Origin: Pontederia crassipes
Lineage: Eukaryota; Streptophyta; Magnoliopsida; Commelinales; Pontederiaceae
Length of the DNA: 64,000 nucleotides
Direction of reading: 5' to 3'
Assembly: GCA_030549335.1 (NCBI GenBank)
Contig: CM060193.1
Span: 46,485,391 to 46,549,390 of the forward strand
Part shown: positions 1 to 12,769 of the stretch, piece after piece
Layout of the letters: every line of letters starts with the position of its first letter
Numbering within the stretch: the first letter of the stretch is position 1
Translations under genes and position numbers: made by a program
Notes under the pieces: generated by a model
Told to the model about the DNA's origin: nothing
The model's input: the letters and a program-made list of their open reading frames with translations, nothing else
Databases searched by the model: none

Positions 1-1975
1 TATAGGAGATTCATCAAGGACTTCTCCAACATAATTGCCCCCTGACGAAATTGATGACAAAAGGAAAATAGTTGATATGGTTCCAAAACAATTTCTAGGA
101 ACTAAAGAGGAAGCTAACAACTGTTCTACTACCCTTAAAAGTGGCGGGTACATGGTCTACATCAATGCATATGGGATGGGTTTGGGATGCGTGTTAATGT
201 AGCATGGAAAGATGATAGCCTATGCATCCACATAACTAAATAAGCATGATGTGAAATATTCCACCCATGACTTGAATTGGCAGTAGTTGTTTTCGCCTTG
301 AAAATGTGGAGACATTACTTATATGGAGAGGAATTTGAAGTGTTCACATATTATAGAAGTCTGACATATGTATTCACATAAAGAGACCTCAACATGAGGC
401 AAAAGCAAAAAATGGAGTTACTAAAAGACTATGAGTTCTCTATAAACTATCACACAAGAAAGGCTAACTTAGCGGTTGATGCACTGAGTAGAAAATGGGA
501 AGATTGCTTACCTTCCTCAAGCTGAGATGATCAAAGAATTGATAAAATGGAATCTAAGGCATAGATGATGATGCAGAGGATTGAGTTGAACTTGATGAAT
601 CAAATCATCAAGGCCTAGCCAACGATATAGAGAACAAGGCTATGATGAAGAGGTGTAACTCAAAAGATGAAGATGTGGAACAGTCCCAATACGGTGAAAT
701 CAGATATCGAGATGGCCTATGGGTCCCCAACAACCTAATCATGAAAAGAGAGGTCTTGGATGATTGATACAAATTAGAATTTGCAATCCATCTAAGAAGT
801 AAGAAGATGTACAAAGACGTACTAGTGATCGAATATGAAGAGAGAGATCTCTTAGTACGTGTCAAGGTACTTGATGTGTCAACAAAGATAGAGCATCAAA
901 GACCCTAGAAAGATGAAGAGGGCATTTCACAATGGAAGTGAGATGAGATTACTATAAACTTTGTCACCAGTATACCTAGAACTCAGAAAGGTCATGACTC
1001 CATATGGGTGGTTGTAAACCAATTGACAAAAATGGCACACTTCCTACCGATGAAGATGAAGCAATCAATCGAAAGCCATGATGAATCTATACGTCAAATA
1101 GATCATCAGGTTGCATGTGATTTCCAAAATGATAGTATCATCAAAATCCTAGGTCCAGTATTATATTTTGAAAGGGTTTGCAGAAAGCTTTTGGTAGTAG
1201 GCTGAGTTATAACATAGCCTTTCATTTGTAGACGAATGGTTATTCGGAGAGTACCATCCAAACTCTGTAAAGACATGTTGAGGGCGTGTGTTATTAACTA
1301 GCATGGAACTTAGGATGGTCATTTCCTTCTGATAGAATTTGTCTACAATAATAGTTTCCATTCTAGTATTGGCGTGGCTTATTTCGCATTTCTCTATAGA
1401 ACAATGTGTCGTGCACACTCATATACTGGAATGAGGTAGGCAAAAGAAAGATCTTGGATGTCAAGTAGTTCAAGCAAAGGATGAAATATGTTGATATGTG
1501 GAGCTAAGCAAGAAGAGAATGAAAGTTGCACAAAATATGCAAAAAGCATATGCTGATAAAGGAAGAAGGGAATAGATTTTTCCAACCAACTGATAAAGTG
1601 TTGTTAAAGATATCCCCGATGAAAGGAGTAATGCAGTTCAACAAAATGGGGAAAATAAGTTCCACATATGTTGGGCCATTTAAGATATTGGACTTCTTAC
1701 CTCCATCATGGAAGAGTACACAATGTGTTCCATGTGTTCCTAGTGAGGAAGTACAAGCATGACAACGCAAATGTGATCATAATTGAAGAGCCTAATCTTA
1801 AGGAGGACCTATCCTATGAAAAGTATCAAGTAAGGATTTTGTTGTAGCAGACATAAGCAAGGCAATAAGTAAGTGGCATTGGTCAAAATTTCGTGGAGAT
1901 ACCATTAGGGCAACGAAACCACTTGGGAGTTGGAGTAAAATATGTGCGAGAAATTTTCACATCTATTTAGTTAGT
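1..1975 (+). mobile_element. Ty3/gypsy chromovirus pol remnant (RNase H, integrase, chromodomain)
   Basis: This is the 3' half of a Ty3/gypsy polyprotein, cut by the window edge. Translation on the plus strand, shifting frame several times, shows reverse transcriptase tail and RNase H (about 1-495, with recognisable [16 protein letters not shown] and ALSRK segments). It then shows the integrase core (about 960-1400, WVVNQLTKMAHFLPMK), the integrase C-terminus ending VGPFKIL (1526-1700), and a decayed chromodomain-like stretch (about 1770-1970). The chromodomain places it among chromoviruses, probably near Tekay/Del or Reina. Many stops and frameshifts and a lost catalytic Asp in the RNase H (INAY where TDAS-type is usual) mark it as dead. 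No LTR boundary could be fixed downstream. Confidence 0.85.
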
Positions 1976-3588
1976 CCTTATTCATTTGAAATTCGAGTTT
2001 CAATGTACCCAACCCGAGTTCCAAAATAGAATAGTTTTTTTGTATTCTTCTAATTGCTTGATGTTGAATGATGACTTTAACCTATACTGATTATGTTAAA
2101 TAGAGAACAATAAGGGTGTTAAATATTTAACAGATAAAGGCTATAAAATGTGGCTTCATGTGAACTGTATTTGTTAACCAAATCGAATCGAACAAAACAA
2201 ATGAAGATGGTATTGCACTACAAGAAAACCGTCGAATAGTGACGATAATTAGCATCGTAAAATATGGCGACGATAACGTCCCTATAGCATCGATATTGCA
2301 TCATGAATACACGGCGCTAACTGTGTCAACATAGCTTCATCTTAGCGTCATATTGACGTTACAAGTGTCGACGCTAAATGCGACGCCCTAGAGACGCTAC
2401 TTTGGCGCTATTATCGCGCGCAAAAATGATTCCGTCAGGTAGAGACGCTATTTTGGCGTCACAAAGCTGCGACGCTATGTCGACACTAATGATGGAATTG
2501 ATATGGGCGCTGACATCTTGCGCTATTTTAATATCGACAAATGCGTCACTAATTAGCGTCACATAAACTGTGATGCTAAGAAGACGTCTTGCATTTGTAT
2601 AACTATATATGTTACTTATACTATAGTTTAATGAATAAATAGATTAAATATTCTTAATTAAATATATTTTTTAACTACATATGTATTCCTATATTATATG
2701 TTACCTATGTTATATGCGTTGCCTACGCATATATTCGTAGACTATATGTTAGCTACATTATATGTTTTACCTACATATGTATTCCTATATTATATGTTAC
2801 ATATATTATATGTGTTATCTACATATGTAGATTCCTAACTATATATGTTACTTACATATGTATTCCTAAATATCGATGTATTCATGTATGTAAATATAAA
2901 TACACACATTTATATATACATGCATGTATACTTTATATATATGTAGAACATAGTACACATACCTAGATGTGTATGAACACATGTCAATATATTATATATA
3001 TACAAAATATATATCTTATCTTAATTATAGAAAAATTATTTTTATATTCTTAATCATGGAATTATGGGGGTTGAATTAAGTGAGATTTTTAGCGCCATCG
3101 GAGAAACGTGATTGCGTCGCCTTAGTACACATACCTAGATGTGTATGCACACATGTCCATATGTTATCTATATACAAAATATATATCGCATCTTAATATA
3201 GATAAATTATTTTCATATTCTTAATTATGAAATTATGGGGGTTAAACTAAGTGAGATGTTTAGCGCCATCGTAGAGATGTGGTTGCATCGCCTAACGTTA
3301 GTATTGCGTCCTGTCGCATGTTGGCGCTAAAGCGGCACCCATGGGCGTTTCTTTAGAGACGAAAATCGTGTTGACGCTAGTGTAGAGCCCCATCCACGTC
3401 GATTTTGTGATGCGTCATCCTGACGCAACTATTTGATGCGGTATCAACGCTATATCATATGGCGACAACTTTGCGTCGAAATGGTGACCACAATTTGCTC
3501 CCTATTTGCCTTAGCTCACTTCCTTTGATTATACATATAGACTTATAGCTAATATACATACACATATATACTAATAATATGTATATAT

Positions 3589-3717
3589 ACATACATACAT
3601 ACATACATACATACATACACACACATATATATACATGTGTGTGTAAACTACATATGAATATAGCTAGACTTATATATATTCATATGTAGTTTACACACAC
3701 ATGCACACACAGATATA

Positions 3718-3750
<33 letters not shown>
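3589..3750. repeat. Microsatellites: (ACAT)n and (TA)n
   Basis: An ACAT tetranucleotide run covers about 3589-3620 and a TA dinucleotide run about 3725-3750, with CA/TG-rich DNA between. Both are within block A of the CACTA element. The open frame on the minus strand here is only a translation of these simple repeats. Confidence 0.9.
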
Positions 3751-3751
<1 letters not shown>

Positions 3752-5833
3752 CGTATATATATAGGCACACATATATACATGTAATATAAACGTATAATAT
3801 AATATGCATATATACATATATGCTTTTGTGATGGTTATTAGTGCTTTGCTTTAATATTATGGTTGTCAATGTGAAGAATGCATTATATATGCATTCTATA
3901 ATTTGTATGGTGAGGGAAGGAAACAAAAAGGCTCGAATGCGGCACATTTTTTTGTATTTAGCGTTTCCTTAGCGTCGTATTAGCAACGTCAACATATTAG
4001 ACGCTATTTTAAATATATTGCATCTGACGTCACTTTAGTGTCGCTGACGTCACATTAGCGTCGCAGTAGACACGACACGCGACATCACGTTAGCATCACA
4101 TTAGCATCACACTTAGCAAAAGTTTAACATCACTTTAGTTTTTCATTAGCGTCATCAAATGCAAGCGTCAACTGAACCTTGGATTAGTGACACCCTTAAA
4201 CTCCTCGTGAGCAAAGGTGGAGCCACGTGCCTATACCTAACTGTTGGTGACACTCATATATTATATGTTTGTTCAACCTGTCGGTGACACTCAACTGAGC
4301 ATCGGACTAGTGACGCCCTTAAAATCCTCGTGAGCAAAGGCGAAGCCACGTGCTTACACTTGGTGACACTCATATATTATATGTTTGTTCGGTGCAAATA
4401 ATGTCCCTATAGCATTGACATTGCATCACAAATACACGAAGCTAAATGTTTCAACATAGCTTCATCTTAGCGTCACATTGACGTTACAAGGTGTCGACAC
4501 TAAATGCGATGCCCTAGAGACGCTACTTCGGCGCCATTATCGCGCGCAAAATGAGAAAATGTGCAGTAGATTGTAGCGTTATATTGGTGTCGTCAATTGA
4601 TGTGGGCGCCGACATCTTGCGTTGTTTTGACATCGACAACTGCGTCACTAATTAGCGTCACATAAACTGCGACGCTAAGAAAAACGTCTTGCATTTGTAT
4701 AACTATATATGTTACTTGTATTATAGTTTAATGAATAAATAGATTAAATATTCTTAATTAAACATATATTTTACCTACATATGTATTCATATACTATATG
4801 TTACCTATATTATATGTGTTACCTACGTATATATTCGTATACTATATGTTAGATATGTTATATGTATTACCTACATATGTATTCCTACACCATATGTTAC
4901 ATATATTATATGTGTTGTCTACATATGTAGATTCCTAACTATATATATGTTACTTACATTTGTATTTCTAAATATCGATGTATTGATGTATGTAAACACA
5001 AATACACACGTTTATATATACATGCATGTATACTTTATATATATTTAGAACATAGTACACATACCTAGATGTGTATGCACACATGTCAATATATTATATA
5101 TATACAAAATATATATCTTATCTTAATTATAGATGAATTATTTTTATATTCTTAATCATGGAATTATGGGAGTTGAACTAAGTGAGATTTTTAGCACGCG
5201 ATTGCGTCGCCTTAGTACACATACCTAGATTTGCATGCCACATGTCAATACTATATATATAGAAAATATATATCGTATCTTAATATAGATAAATTATTTT
5301 TATATTCTTAATCATGGAATTATGGGGGTTGAACTAAGTGAGATTTTTAGCGCCACCGTAGAGATACGGTTGTGTCGCCTAACGTCGGTATTGTCACATC
5401 ACATGTTGGCGCTAAAGCGGCACCCATGGGCATCTCTTTAATGACAAAAATTGTGTCGACGCTAATGTAGAGCCCCATCCGTGTCGATTTTGTGTCGCGT
5501 CGTCCTGACGCTAAGTTGGCGTCGCAACTATTTGACGTGGTATCAATGCTATATCATATGGCGACAACTTTGCGTTGGCGACCACAATTTGCATAGCTAT
5601 TTGCCTTAGCTCACTTCCTTTGATTATACATATAGACTTATAGTACACATACATATACAGAGACATGTATACTTATATACACACACATTTATATATATAC
5701 ACATATATACTTATAATATGTATACATACAAACACACACACAAACAAACACACACATATGTATATGTGTGTGTATGTATGTATATACATGTGTGTGTAAA
5801 CTACATATGAATATAGCTAGTTTATGTAGACTT

Positions 5834-5836
<3 letters not shown>

Positions 5837-5878
<42 letters not shown>
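5837..5878. repeat. (TA)n microsatellite
   Basis: A run of about 21 TA units in block B of the CACTA element, in the position equivalent to the shorter TA run near 3725 in block A. Confidence 0.9.
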
Positions 5879-5881
<3 letters not shown>

Positions 5882-7235
5882 TGTGTATATGTATATGTAT
5901 ATAATGTACATACATATATATATGTAATATAAACTTATAATATAATATGCATACATACATATATGCTTTTGTGATGGTTATTAGTGCTTTGTTTTACTAT
6001 TATTGTTATCAATGTGAAGAATGCATTATATATGCATTCTATAAATTGTATGGTGTGGGAAGGGAACAAAAAGACTGGAATGGGACAAATTTTTTTGTAT
6101 TTAGCGTTTCCTTAGCGATGCCAAAATATTAGACACTATTTTAAATATAACGCATCTAACGTCAGTTTAGCATGGTAACATTTGGCGTCACATTAGCGTT
6201 GCACTAGAAACGACACATGATGTCACACGACATCATGTCACATTATGACATCACATTTGCCTGCACCTGACTGTTGGTGACACTCATATATTATATGTTT
6301 GTTCGACTTGAATCAAATGTCCATAATGGGTCTGTTGGTGGCAGCATTAACACCTTATTTTCCCAGCCCAGGTTCCAACTTTGACGCCAAAAATAATTAA
6401 ATTTTCTAACTTCAAATCAATTTTTCATTTTTCATTTATTATTAATTTATTAGGTTTTGACATATCATTCATTATTTTTCATATATGATCATAACTCATC
6501 CATACCAAGTACATATTTTTATAATAAGAATTCTTATTTTAAAAATCTTATTGTGCTTAATCTTATTTACTATAGCAATTTTTTAAGCATAAATACTTGG
6601 TGCTTAAAGGTAAAATGCTAATTATTTTATATATATAACTATGTGATTTATTGAAGTTATATGCGGTTGTTTGTAACATATTTTTCATAAGATAATTATG
6701 TCATTACTAAAAGTTTTTAACATGAAAATTTCATTACATCATTTTTTTAAAATAATCATATTATTTTTATATTAAACATTATTATTCTTATTATGGTGAT
6801 ATGAATTATTGAGTGTATATATATTTCAAAAATGTTATTAGCTTTTTAGTTTGCTATTTTTTATCATTTAATATTGTCTTATTTACAAAACATGTTTTGG
6901 ATTAGAAATTTTGCTAAAGAAAAATTAATTCAAAATCTTAGAATAAAAGTTATGTGAGTATAAAAAATAGTTTAAAACATCTCTCTCTTAATTACTAAAC
7001 CCAATGAAAATTATTCCTAGCTCCGCCACTACTCGTAAGTCGTAGTAGCGTCGCATTTATCGTCGGCGCCGTTGCGACGCTAATAGCCATTGAAGGCCGG
7101 CATCTTCACCTTGCGACGTCATTTAAACGCTAATGTGTGGCTATTATTTTTAGACACGCGTTAGCGTTGCCTTAGCGCCTACTTTCCTGCATCACCAATC
7201 GATAGATTTCTTGTTGTGTTCATAGCACCACTACT

Positions 7236-7353
7236 CTAATAGTAATAGTGGGTATTAGTATCCCACTCCTTTGAGATTTGTAAATCAATATCATCTAATA
7301 GTAATAGTGGGTATTAGTATCCCACTCCTTTGAGATTTGTAAATCAATATCAT
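7236..7353. repeat. 59-bp unit tandemly repeated twice
   Basis: The unit starting CTAATAGTAATAGTGGGTAT at 7236 is repeated without change from 7295. It lies just outside the right end of the CACTA element. The near identity indicates a recent local duplication. Confidence 0.9.
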
Positions 7354-8678
7354 CTTTTTATTGGGTCCTTAATTGTCTCACTCTTGGTACTAGTTTGATT
7401 CATGCCCCAAATAAAAGTGTCATTGCACATAAATAAAAGAAGTCGAGTTCACAATAAGACTATATATATGTCTTAAAAATTCTTAAAGTAAAAGATATAG
7501 TGAACAAAACAAAACGAACATAATCGAGTGGGATCGAATTGAAAAGAGAGAATATAAAAGTGAACATGCTAAAAGTTTGCCTATTTTTTTTATTAAGCTT
7601 TCTTATTCATTTGTATAATTATATATATTGAGTATTTTATACTCGCGAATATTCTATATCTCTGTGTTTGAATTTTACAAATAACTAAAAAGACAAGGAT
7701 GAAAGCATGAGCAAATAGAATAGTTCGTGATGAAGTAGTTGCGCATGAAATAAAACTCTATTAGATTTGTTATTAGTTCTTTTATATCATTTATTGCTAC
7801 TATGATGTTATCGATGATTTGGAGGAGCACTTGATAAGTGAAGTTAGCTTTCATACTCTTATAATATTAGTTATTGATAATTATATTATTAGTCGATTAT
7901 TGTTATTTCTTACATGAATATGTGAAAGTTCAACGAACAAAAGTAAATAATAGCTAACACTAATTCAGAAGAAGCTCAATTATTTCATGACAGAATAGTA
8001 TATTTTGAGGGTGTTGCTGAACGATTATCCGAGCTAGAACGTTATCCAATTGATTTATTAATGTTAAAATTTATGGTCACTTACCTTGTCGATCTGACAT
8101 CTATTTTTAAGGGAAAAGAAACTGTTCCTCGAAAGCGCAGTAGAAGGCGTCATCACCACCACCTCTCTTTTGTTCTGTGCATTGAAGTGAAGCAGATGCG
8201 CTCCCTTGGACGCCGGAACGCACATGAAATGCGTCCATCGCCTTCGTCTATTTGTCAATTAATTTGTGCGTTTTTTTGGGGTACAGCATCAACCCAATCA
8301 AGAGCAGGTCGGCGCATAACTGACAACGTGAGGCAATTCGTCTTTTTTTTTATTGGTTGCTATTATTGCTTTAGTAAATTAGGATTGAGAGTATATATTA
8401 ATTGACATGACATGGATGTGGTTAAGTCCAGTTTAAATTTATAAATTTGTAGAACTCGTAAATGTGTAGGATTTATATACCAAATAAATTTATTTTTTAT
8501 GCTCTTTACAAACATATATAATCCATAAATTATAATTAGCTAATATATTTAAAGCTATTGGTACACATAACACATGACTCGTGTAAACTCTTATAACATG
8601 CACTTCTAATATATTTAAAGCTATTGGTGCCCACAATGAAAGAATTTGCTACATGATCATTTGATGAATGAAACATAA

Positions 8679-8965
8679 TATGACTTCCCCTCATAATATG
8701 TCATGCGGTATGATGTCCTTGGACGATAGATACTGAAATTGACCTCCGAATTCGCGCAGGTATTTTTAATTGGATCCCGATTAAGCTCCGATTAAGTTCT
8801 AGTTAAGCTCCGGTTAAAATTCGGTTAGCGAAGTGGGGCACTCTTTGGGTGCAAAATGACATCCCCTCATAATATGCCATGCGGTACGATGTCTCTGGAC
8901 GATGGATAATGAAATTGGCCTTCGAATTTGTGCATGTGTTCTTAACTGGACCCCGGTTAACCTCC
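8679..8965. repeat. Direct duplication of about 110 bp plus 12-bp minisatellite
   Basis: A block beginning ATGACTTCCCCTCATAATAT near 8680 recurs near 8857 with about 15 percent differences. Between the copies, at about 8777-8828, is a short degenerate array of roughly 12-bp units related to GGTTAAGCTCC. Similar GGTTAACCTCC pieces follow the second copy. The origin is unknown and it may be a fragment of an unrecognised repeat family. Confidence 0.6.
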
Positions 8966-10084
8966 AGTTCATATGAAATAAGTATGAAAATAGTAAAAAT
9001 AAATGCTATAATTTACAACTAATAAATGCTACCTAACTATGAAGTATGAATGATTATGTTTATTAAGATAAAAATATATAAAAAAATAACTAAATTATTA
9101 CATTATACTTTTTTAATCATGATACTAATTTAATTCTCAATCACGAATACATTAATCAAATAAAATATTTAAGATTTTAAATTATTACTGTGCAAAATAA
9201 ATGATTGTATGTCAATAATATAGATTAAGAGTTTAAAAAATTCTTTATTAAAAATTAAGAGTCTAATGTATACAAGAGTTTATGCTAATTTAATTCGTTT
9301 TACTTACCTAAACTCTTAAAATGGTAAGAGTTTAATAGTTTGATTCGAGAATTTAAAACAATGCGAGACTATTAAAATTAGTGTAGTGTTAAATTTATTT
9401 TGCCAACAATGGCATTGTTAATAATTGAATAAGTCAATAATGCTTTGTCGAGGGATTGGCAAAAATGAGTATGTCCATAGGGGATATTTTATAAATTTAA
9501 AATAGAATTAAGTTCATGAATATAAAATAAAATAAAATAAAATAATTATTCAATTCAAGCATTATAATAATTTTAATAGGTAATTTTTTATACATCAAAT
9601 TGATTAGAAAAAAAACTTACAAATAATTATAAGTATTTTTTAAATATTTTTTTATGTTTATAATATATTTTTTATAGTGCATGGCATGTAATCATATTGA
9701 AAATATTGGTTATTATATTACTTTTTATCCAGTGAACAATAAATCAATGATTTTGTAAATAATTAAACACACAGAAAATAAAAAAAGCGTAGTTGTATGA
9801 TATGATGATAAAATTAGAATTAAAAGATAATAAGGTAAGTTGATAAAGCAATAATATATTTGCATAAGCATAACATTGAAAAATAACCACTAATCTCTAA
9901 TCAGTAAATCTTATAAAAATAACATTTTAATATTTTTCATCTTGAACTCTAACCTCTAATTATTTGTATCATTCCAATAATAAAAAAAGAAATTTGATCT
10001 GTTAAATGTTACCAATGACATCTTCAAACACAATCAATATACAATTAAGTTTTATTAGAAAACATGTCATATTTATATTTATTT

Positions 10085-10170
10085 ATAGCTTAATATTCCC
10101 TCTCATTTGTGGGCTACCATGTAGTTAATCTAATATATATTTTAATAAGAGTTCCATGAATTATTATCAA
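10085..10170. mobile_element. Possible TRIM fragment
   Basis: The text around CCCTCTCATTTGTGGGCTAC followed by TTTTAATAAGAG resembles the internal part of the complete TRIM at 60295-60593 (CCCCTCATATGTGGGTTGCT ... TTTTTAATAAGAG). The match is short and degenerate, so this is tentative. Confidence 0.35.
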
Positions 10171-10558
10171 TGATTTTGAACTTAATTAGATCATTAAAAT
10201 CATATTTTTATAATTAACCTTGAGGCATAAAGAATGGATATATATATAGAGAGAGAGAGAGAAACAGACACAAACTCTTCTTTTGATCTCTCTTGTCAAA
10301 CAACACAACTCTGAGCCGACATTTGGTCCTAGATATCAGTAATGTACCAAACTTAGCCACGATCAGAATGCATGATTTTTTTGGCATAAAAAAGAAAAGA
10401 ATGCATGATTTTTGCCCCTTCGCCAAACTCTGCTGCTAACCTTCTTGAATGCGAAATTCTATATGGGGTTATCACTTACCAATGCATGCACGCATGAGTT
10501 CTCTTTATATCCATCATTAATTCCGAGCCGCCTTAATTATCCACGATCATCCTGATCA

Positions 10559-10560
<2 letters not shown>

Positions 10561-10610
<50 letters not shown>
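10561..10610. repeat. (TC)25 microsatellite
   Basis: A perfect run of 25 TC units, about 2.2 kb upstream of PG1. The minus-strand frame crossing it (about 10533-10919) contains an RE/ER repeat that is only the translation of this run. Confidence 0.95.
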
Positions 10611-10612
<2 letters not shown>

Positions 10613-11816
10613 CAAGCGGTCCACATGGAATTACACTCCAACAAGTAACTCTAATGTCAATTGCATCAGGCCATGAAATAAGGACCCCCAGTTTGCCCTG
10701 AGAGTTTGGCACCCCGAAAACAAAGCGTGAACTACAAGCAAACCATTTTAAACACCCCAGATATAAATTGTTCTGATCACCTTTTTCCTCATGGTACTTT
10801 AGATGGGAAACGGCGTATTTTAATTCGAAAGTAAAAAAGAAAAAACTTGAAACCTGGCGAAGGATCGATAATGGAGGGGGTACATAGGCATGCAGTTCAT
10901 ACAGAAAAAAAAAAGACATACTTCACAAAATTACTTTTCAATAGAAGTCAATCATTTGCTAACGATAGTTATAACTGTGTGTGGATTTTTTTTTTGTTTT
11001 CAATATATAGAGTTATAATATTCAAGAATATCAGGTATTTCTATATAGTTTTGCTGACTTTCTTTTAATTATTCTTGATGACATGGAGAAAGAAAGAGCA
11101 CAAAAAAATGTGGAAGGAAAAAATTCAGGAGAACTTGCACATGACCGAAAGTTTTGGCTAGGCAGGATGATAGGTCGGCCATGTATGTAGCATTTGCCAT
11201 TTAACTAAGCAAGCTTCAAGTTTAGTGCTGGACAATTACAGCAATTAATGGATTAAAACAAGCCATGCATTGCGTTTGGTCACAAACCTAGCTACACTCA
11301 TGCATGCGGAGTTAAATCCAACAAACATTTGCCAACAGTTTAACAGCTATCTAGGTAATGTCGTTTTGAGTTTAATTTCTATGCCTAGAACTAATTAATT
11401 TAGAGGTTCTAATTAAGAATAATAGATTATTTTGCTAAGTTCATACATATAATTAAGAAACTTTCATGCTTATAATTAAACTATTAGCTAGAATACGTTA
11501 CTTTTAAGTAGTAAAAGCTTTAATATATATCTTCAAATTTTCAATATTTGATTAATGCAATCTTGTCTTATCGAAATTCACGTTACATGAACATATAATT
11601 AAAAGTTAATTTGGAGTTAATTAGTACATATAGTAATTACATTTACGTGACCACATTAGCGCCACTTTCTACTACGATTTTTACTCCACTCGTCAAGGTA
11701 ACTTGGAGGGAACTTACTCTCAATTGACAAATAAATAAAGGTTCCATGAAAGTGACACAAATTGATCTATTATTTTTCTTCGATGATTAATTTTCTATAT
11801 ATTCTTTAACCATTAC

Positions 11817-12006
11817 GGTATGTTTGGATGAAGGCTAAGGAAGGGAAGGAAGAAAAATGAGGGGACAAGAAAAAGAAGAGAAAAAAATTAAGGATTTTTT
11901 TACACTTTAATTATGGGGTTGAAATAATTAAAATAAAATGGAGAAAACAAAAAAAAAGCGAAGATTCTCTCCATTTTCTTCATTTTAAAATTTTATCCAA
12001 ACAAGG
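11817..12006. mobile_element. Possible MITE of about 190 bp
   Basis: The ends are inverted: TGTTTGGAT at 11821-11829 pairs with ATCCAAACA at 11995-12003, flanked by GGTA and AGGG. An inner palindrome (AATGGAGAA ... TTCTCTCCATT) supports a foldback structure. TIRs built on GTTTGGAT are common in plant MITEs. No clear target duplication could be read, so the class is unassigned. Confidence 0.4.
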
Positions 12007-12412
12007 GAAAAAGAAAAATCCCTTCTTGGCCTCATTTGCACCAGCTACGAGTAACCTCACGGCCACACTATTCTAATTTGTATTTTCTCTAAATGTAGAG
12101 ATGTATGCTTGCTTGCTCGAACGTCTTTTTATCTTTCTAAATTTGTAGTTAACAAAATTAGAGTATTTCAATTTTGTTTCATGTAATCACGCTTTTGCAA
12201 TATAATCAAATAATAAAACATAATATTTCGTTATATAATACTAAGTGAATAAGACATTTAAAATAATTCGGTATTTAAACATTTTTCTTTCTTTGGTACG
12301 TAACACAAATAACAGCCCACTTTGCCTACCTTTTCTTCCCTCATTCATCTTAGATGTCATTGTGTGAAGGAACTCGCTAGCTTTTTATGATCACCTACAT
12401 GAACTCACACAC

Positions 12413-12414
<2 letters not shown>

Positions 12415-12451
<37 letters not shown>
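12415..12451. repeat. (TA)n microsatellite in the PG1 promoter region
   Basis: A run of about 18 TA units starts after ACACAATA and ends about 150 bp before the PG1 TATA box. Its length is likely to vary between individuals. Confidence 0.9.
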
Positions 12452-12602
12452 CTGCTTCTTTGGTTTGTAGTCCTACAAAAACATAATGACAATCCCCAAA
12501 AGTAAAAACCAAAGTTGCATGCACCTCCTCATCACTTGCTTCGCTTAATTGCCACCATTGGAATATTAACTGAACACTCACATGCATGGATCCTCACTCC
12601 TC

Positions 12603-12610
12603 TATAAATA
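12603..12610 (+). promoter_or_regulatory. Probable PG1 TATA box
   Basis: TATAAATA lies 160 bp upstream of the PG1 start codon in CTCCTCTATAAATACCCACC, a strong TATA context. This predicts transcription from about 12635-12645 and a leader of about 130 bases. Confidence 0.7.
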
Positions 12611-12769
12611 CCCACCAAAGCCCCAACAGAGTCCAAGCAAAGAAGCCTTGATCGGACGCTTCCCGTCTTCAAACAAATGTTCTCCACTTTTGTTATTACT
12701 TCACAAACCTCTTAATTGATCACATCAACTCCGGCCGTTACTTCCTTTCCAATCAAATTTCACTCCAAA

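Larger units (their letters stand above)
2276..6306. repeat. Two tandem copies of a 2 kb block inside the CACTA element
   Basis: Block A (about 2276-4277) recurs as block B (about 4400-6306). Both start near GTCCCTATAGCAT and end near CTCATATATTATATGTTTGTTC, with many substitutions and small indels between them. Each block carries the subterminal-type GACGCTAA motifs, an AT microsatellite region and the same CTAGATGTGTATG sub-repeats. Between them is an extra partial copy of the block end: the roughly 116-bp piece at 4157-4277 is repeated at about 4280-4392. The element therefore has internal clusters of terminal-like motifs as well as those at its real ends. Confidence 0.8.
2216..7218. mobile_element. 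Non-autonomous CACTA (En/Spm) element, about 5.0 kb
   Basis: The left end begins CACTACAAGAAAACCG at 2216 and the right end reads TTTCTTGTTGTG at 7207-7218, the inverse complement of a CACAACAAGAAA terminus. The flanking triplets are TTG and TTC, a 3-bp target duplication with one mismatch. Just inside both ends are many copies, in both orientations, of a roughly 10-bp subterminal motif around GACGCTAA / TTAGCGTC, which in CACTA elements binds the transposase. No transposase reading frame is visible inside; the interior is AT-rich microsatellite DNA and a large internal duplication. It would depend on an enzyme from a related element. The stretch 6310-7020 is AT-rich with no recognisable content. 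Confidence 0.75.
7354..10560. other. AT-rich intergenic DNA, no gene recognised
   Basis: This stretch has no supported gene. A 114-codon frame at 8061-8405 on the plus strand has no recognisable domain and is flanked by AT-rich non-coding DNA, so it is not called. Small local repeats are present, including a 23-bp piece around TATTTAAAGCTATTGGT seen near 8540 and again near 8607. Confidence 0.6.
10611..12602. other. Intergenic DNA upstream of PG1
   Basis: No gene is recognised. The region is AT-rich with a possible MITE (11817-12006) and a TA microsatellite (12415-12451). The last few hundred bases should hold the PG1 promoter; apart from the TATA box no motif could be assigned with confidence. 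Confidence 0.5.

Noticed and set aside
2240-4700. Many short spaced repeats resembling an array of direct repeats
   Set aside because: They are subterminal motifs of a CACTA element in both orientations with irregular spacing; not a CRISPR array.
8061-8405. 114-codon plus-strand frame
   Set aside because: No recognisable domain, no gene-like context and no neighbouring exon.
10533-10919. 128-codon minus-strand frame with an RE repeat
   Set aside because: The repeat is the translation of the (TC)25 microsatellite and the rest has no known domain.
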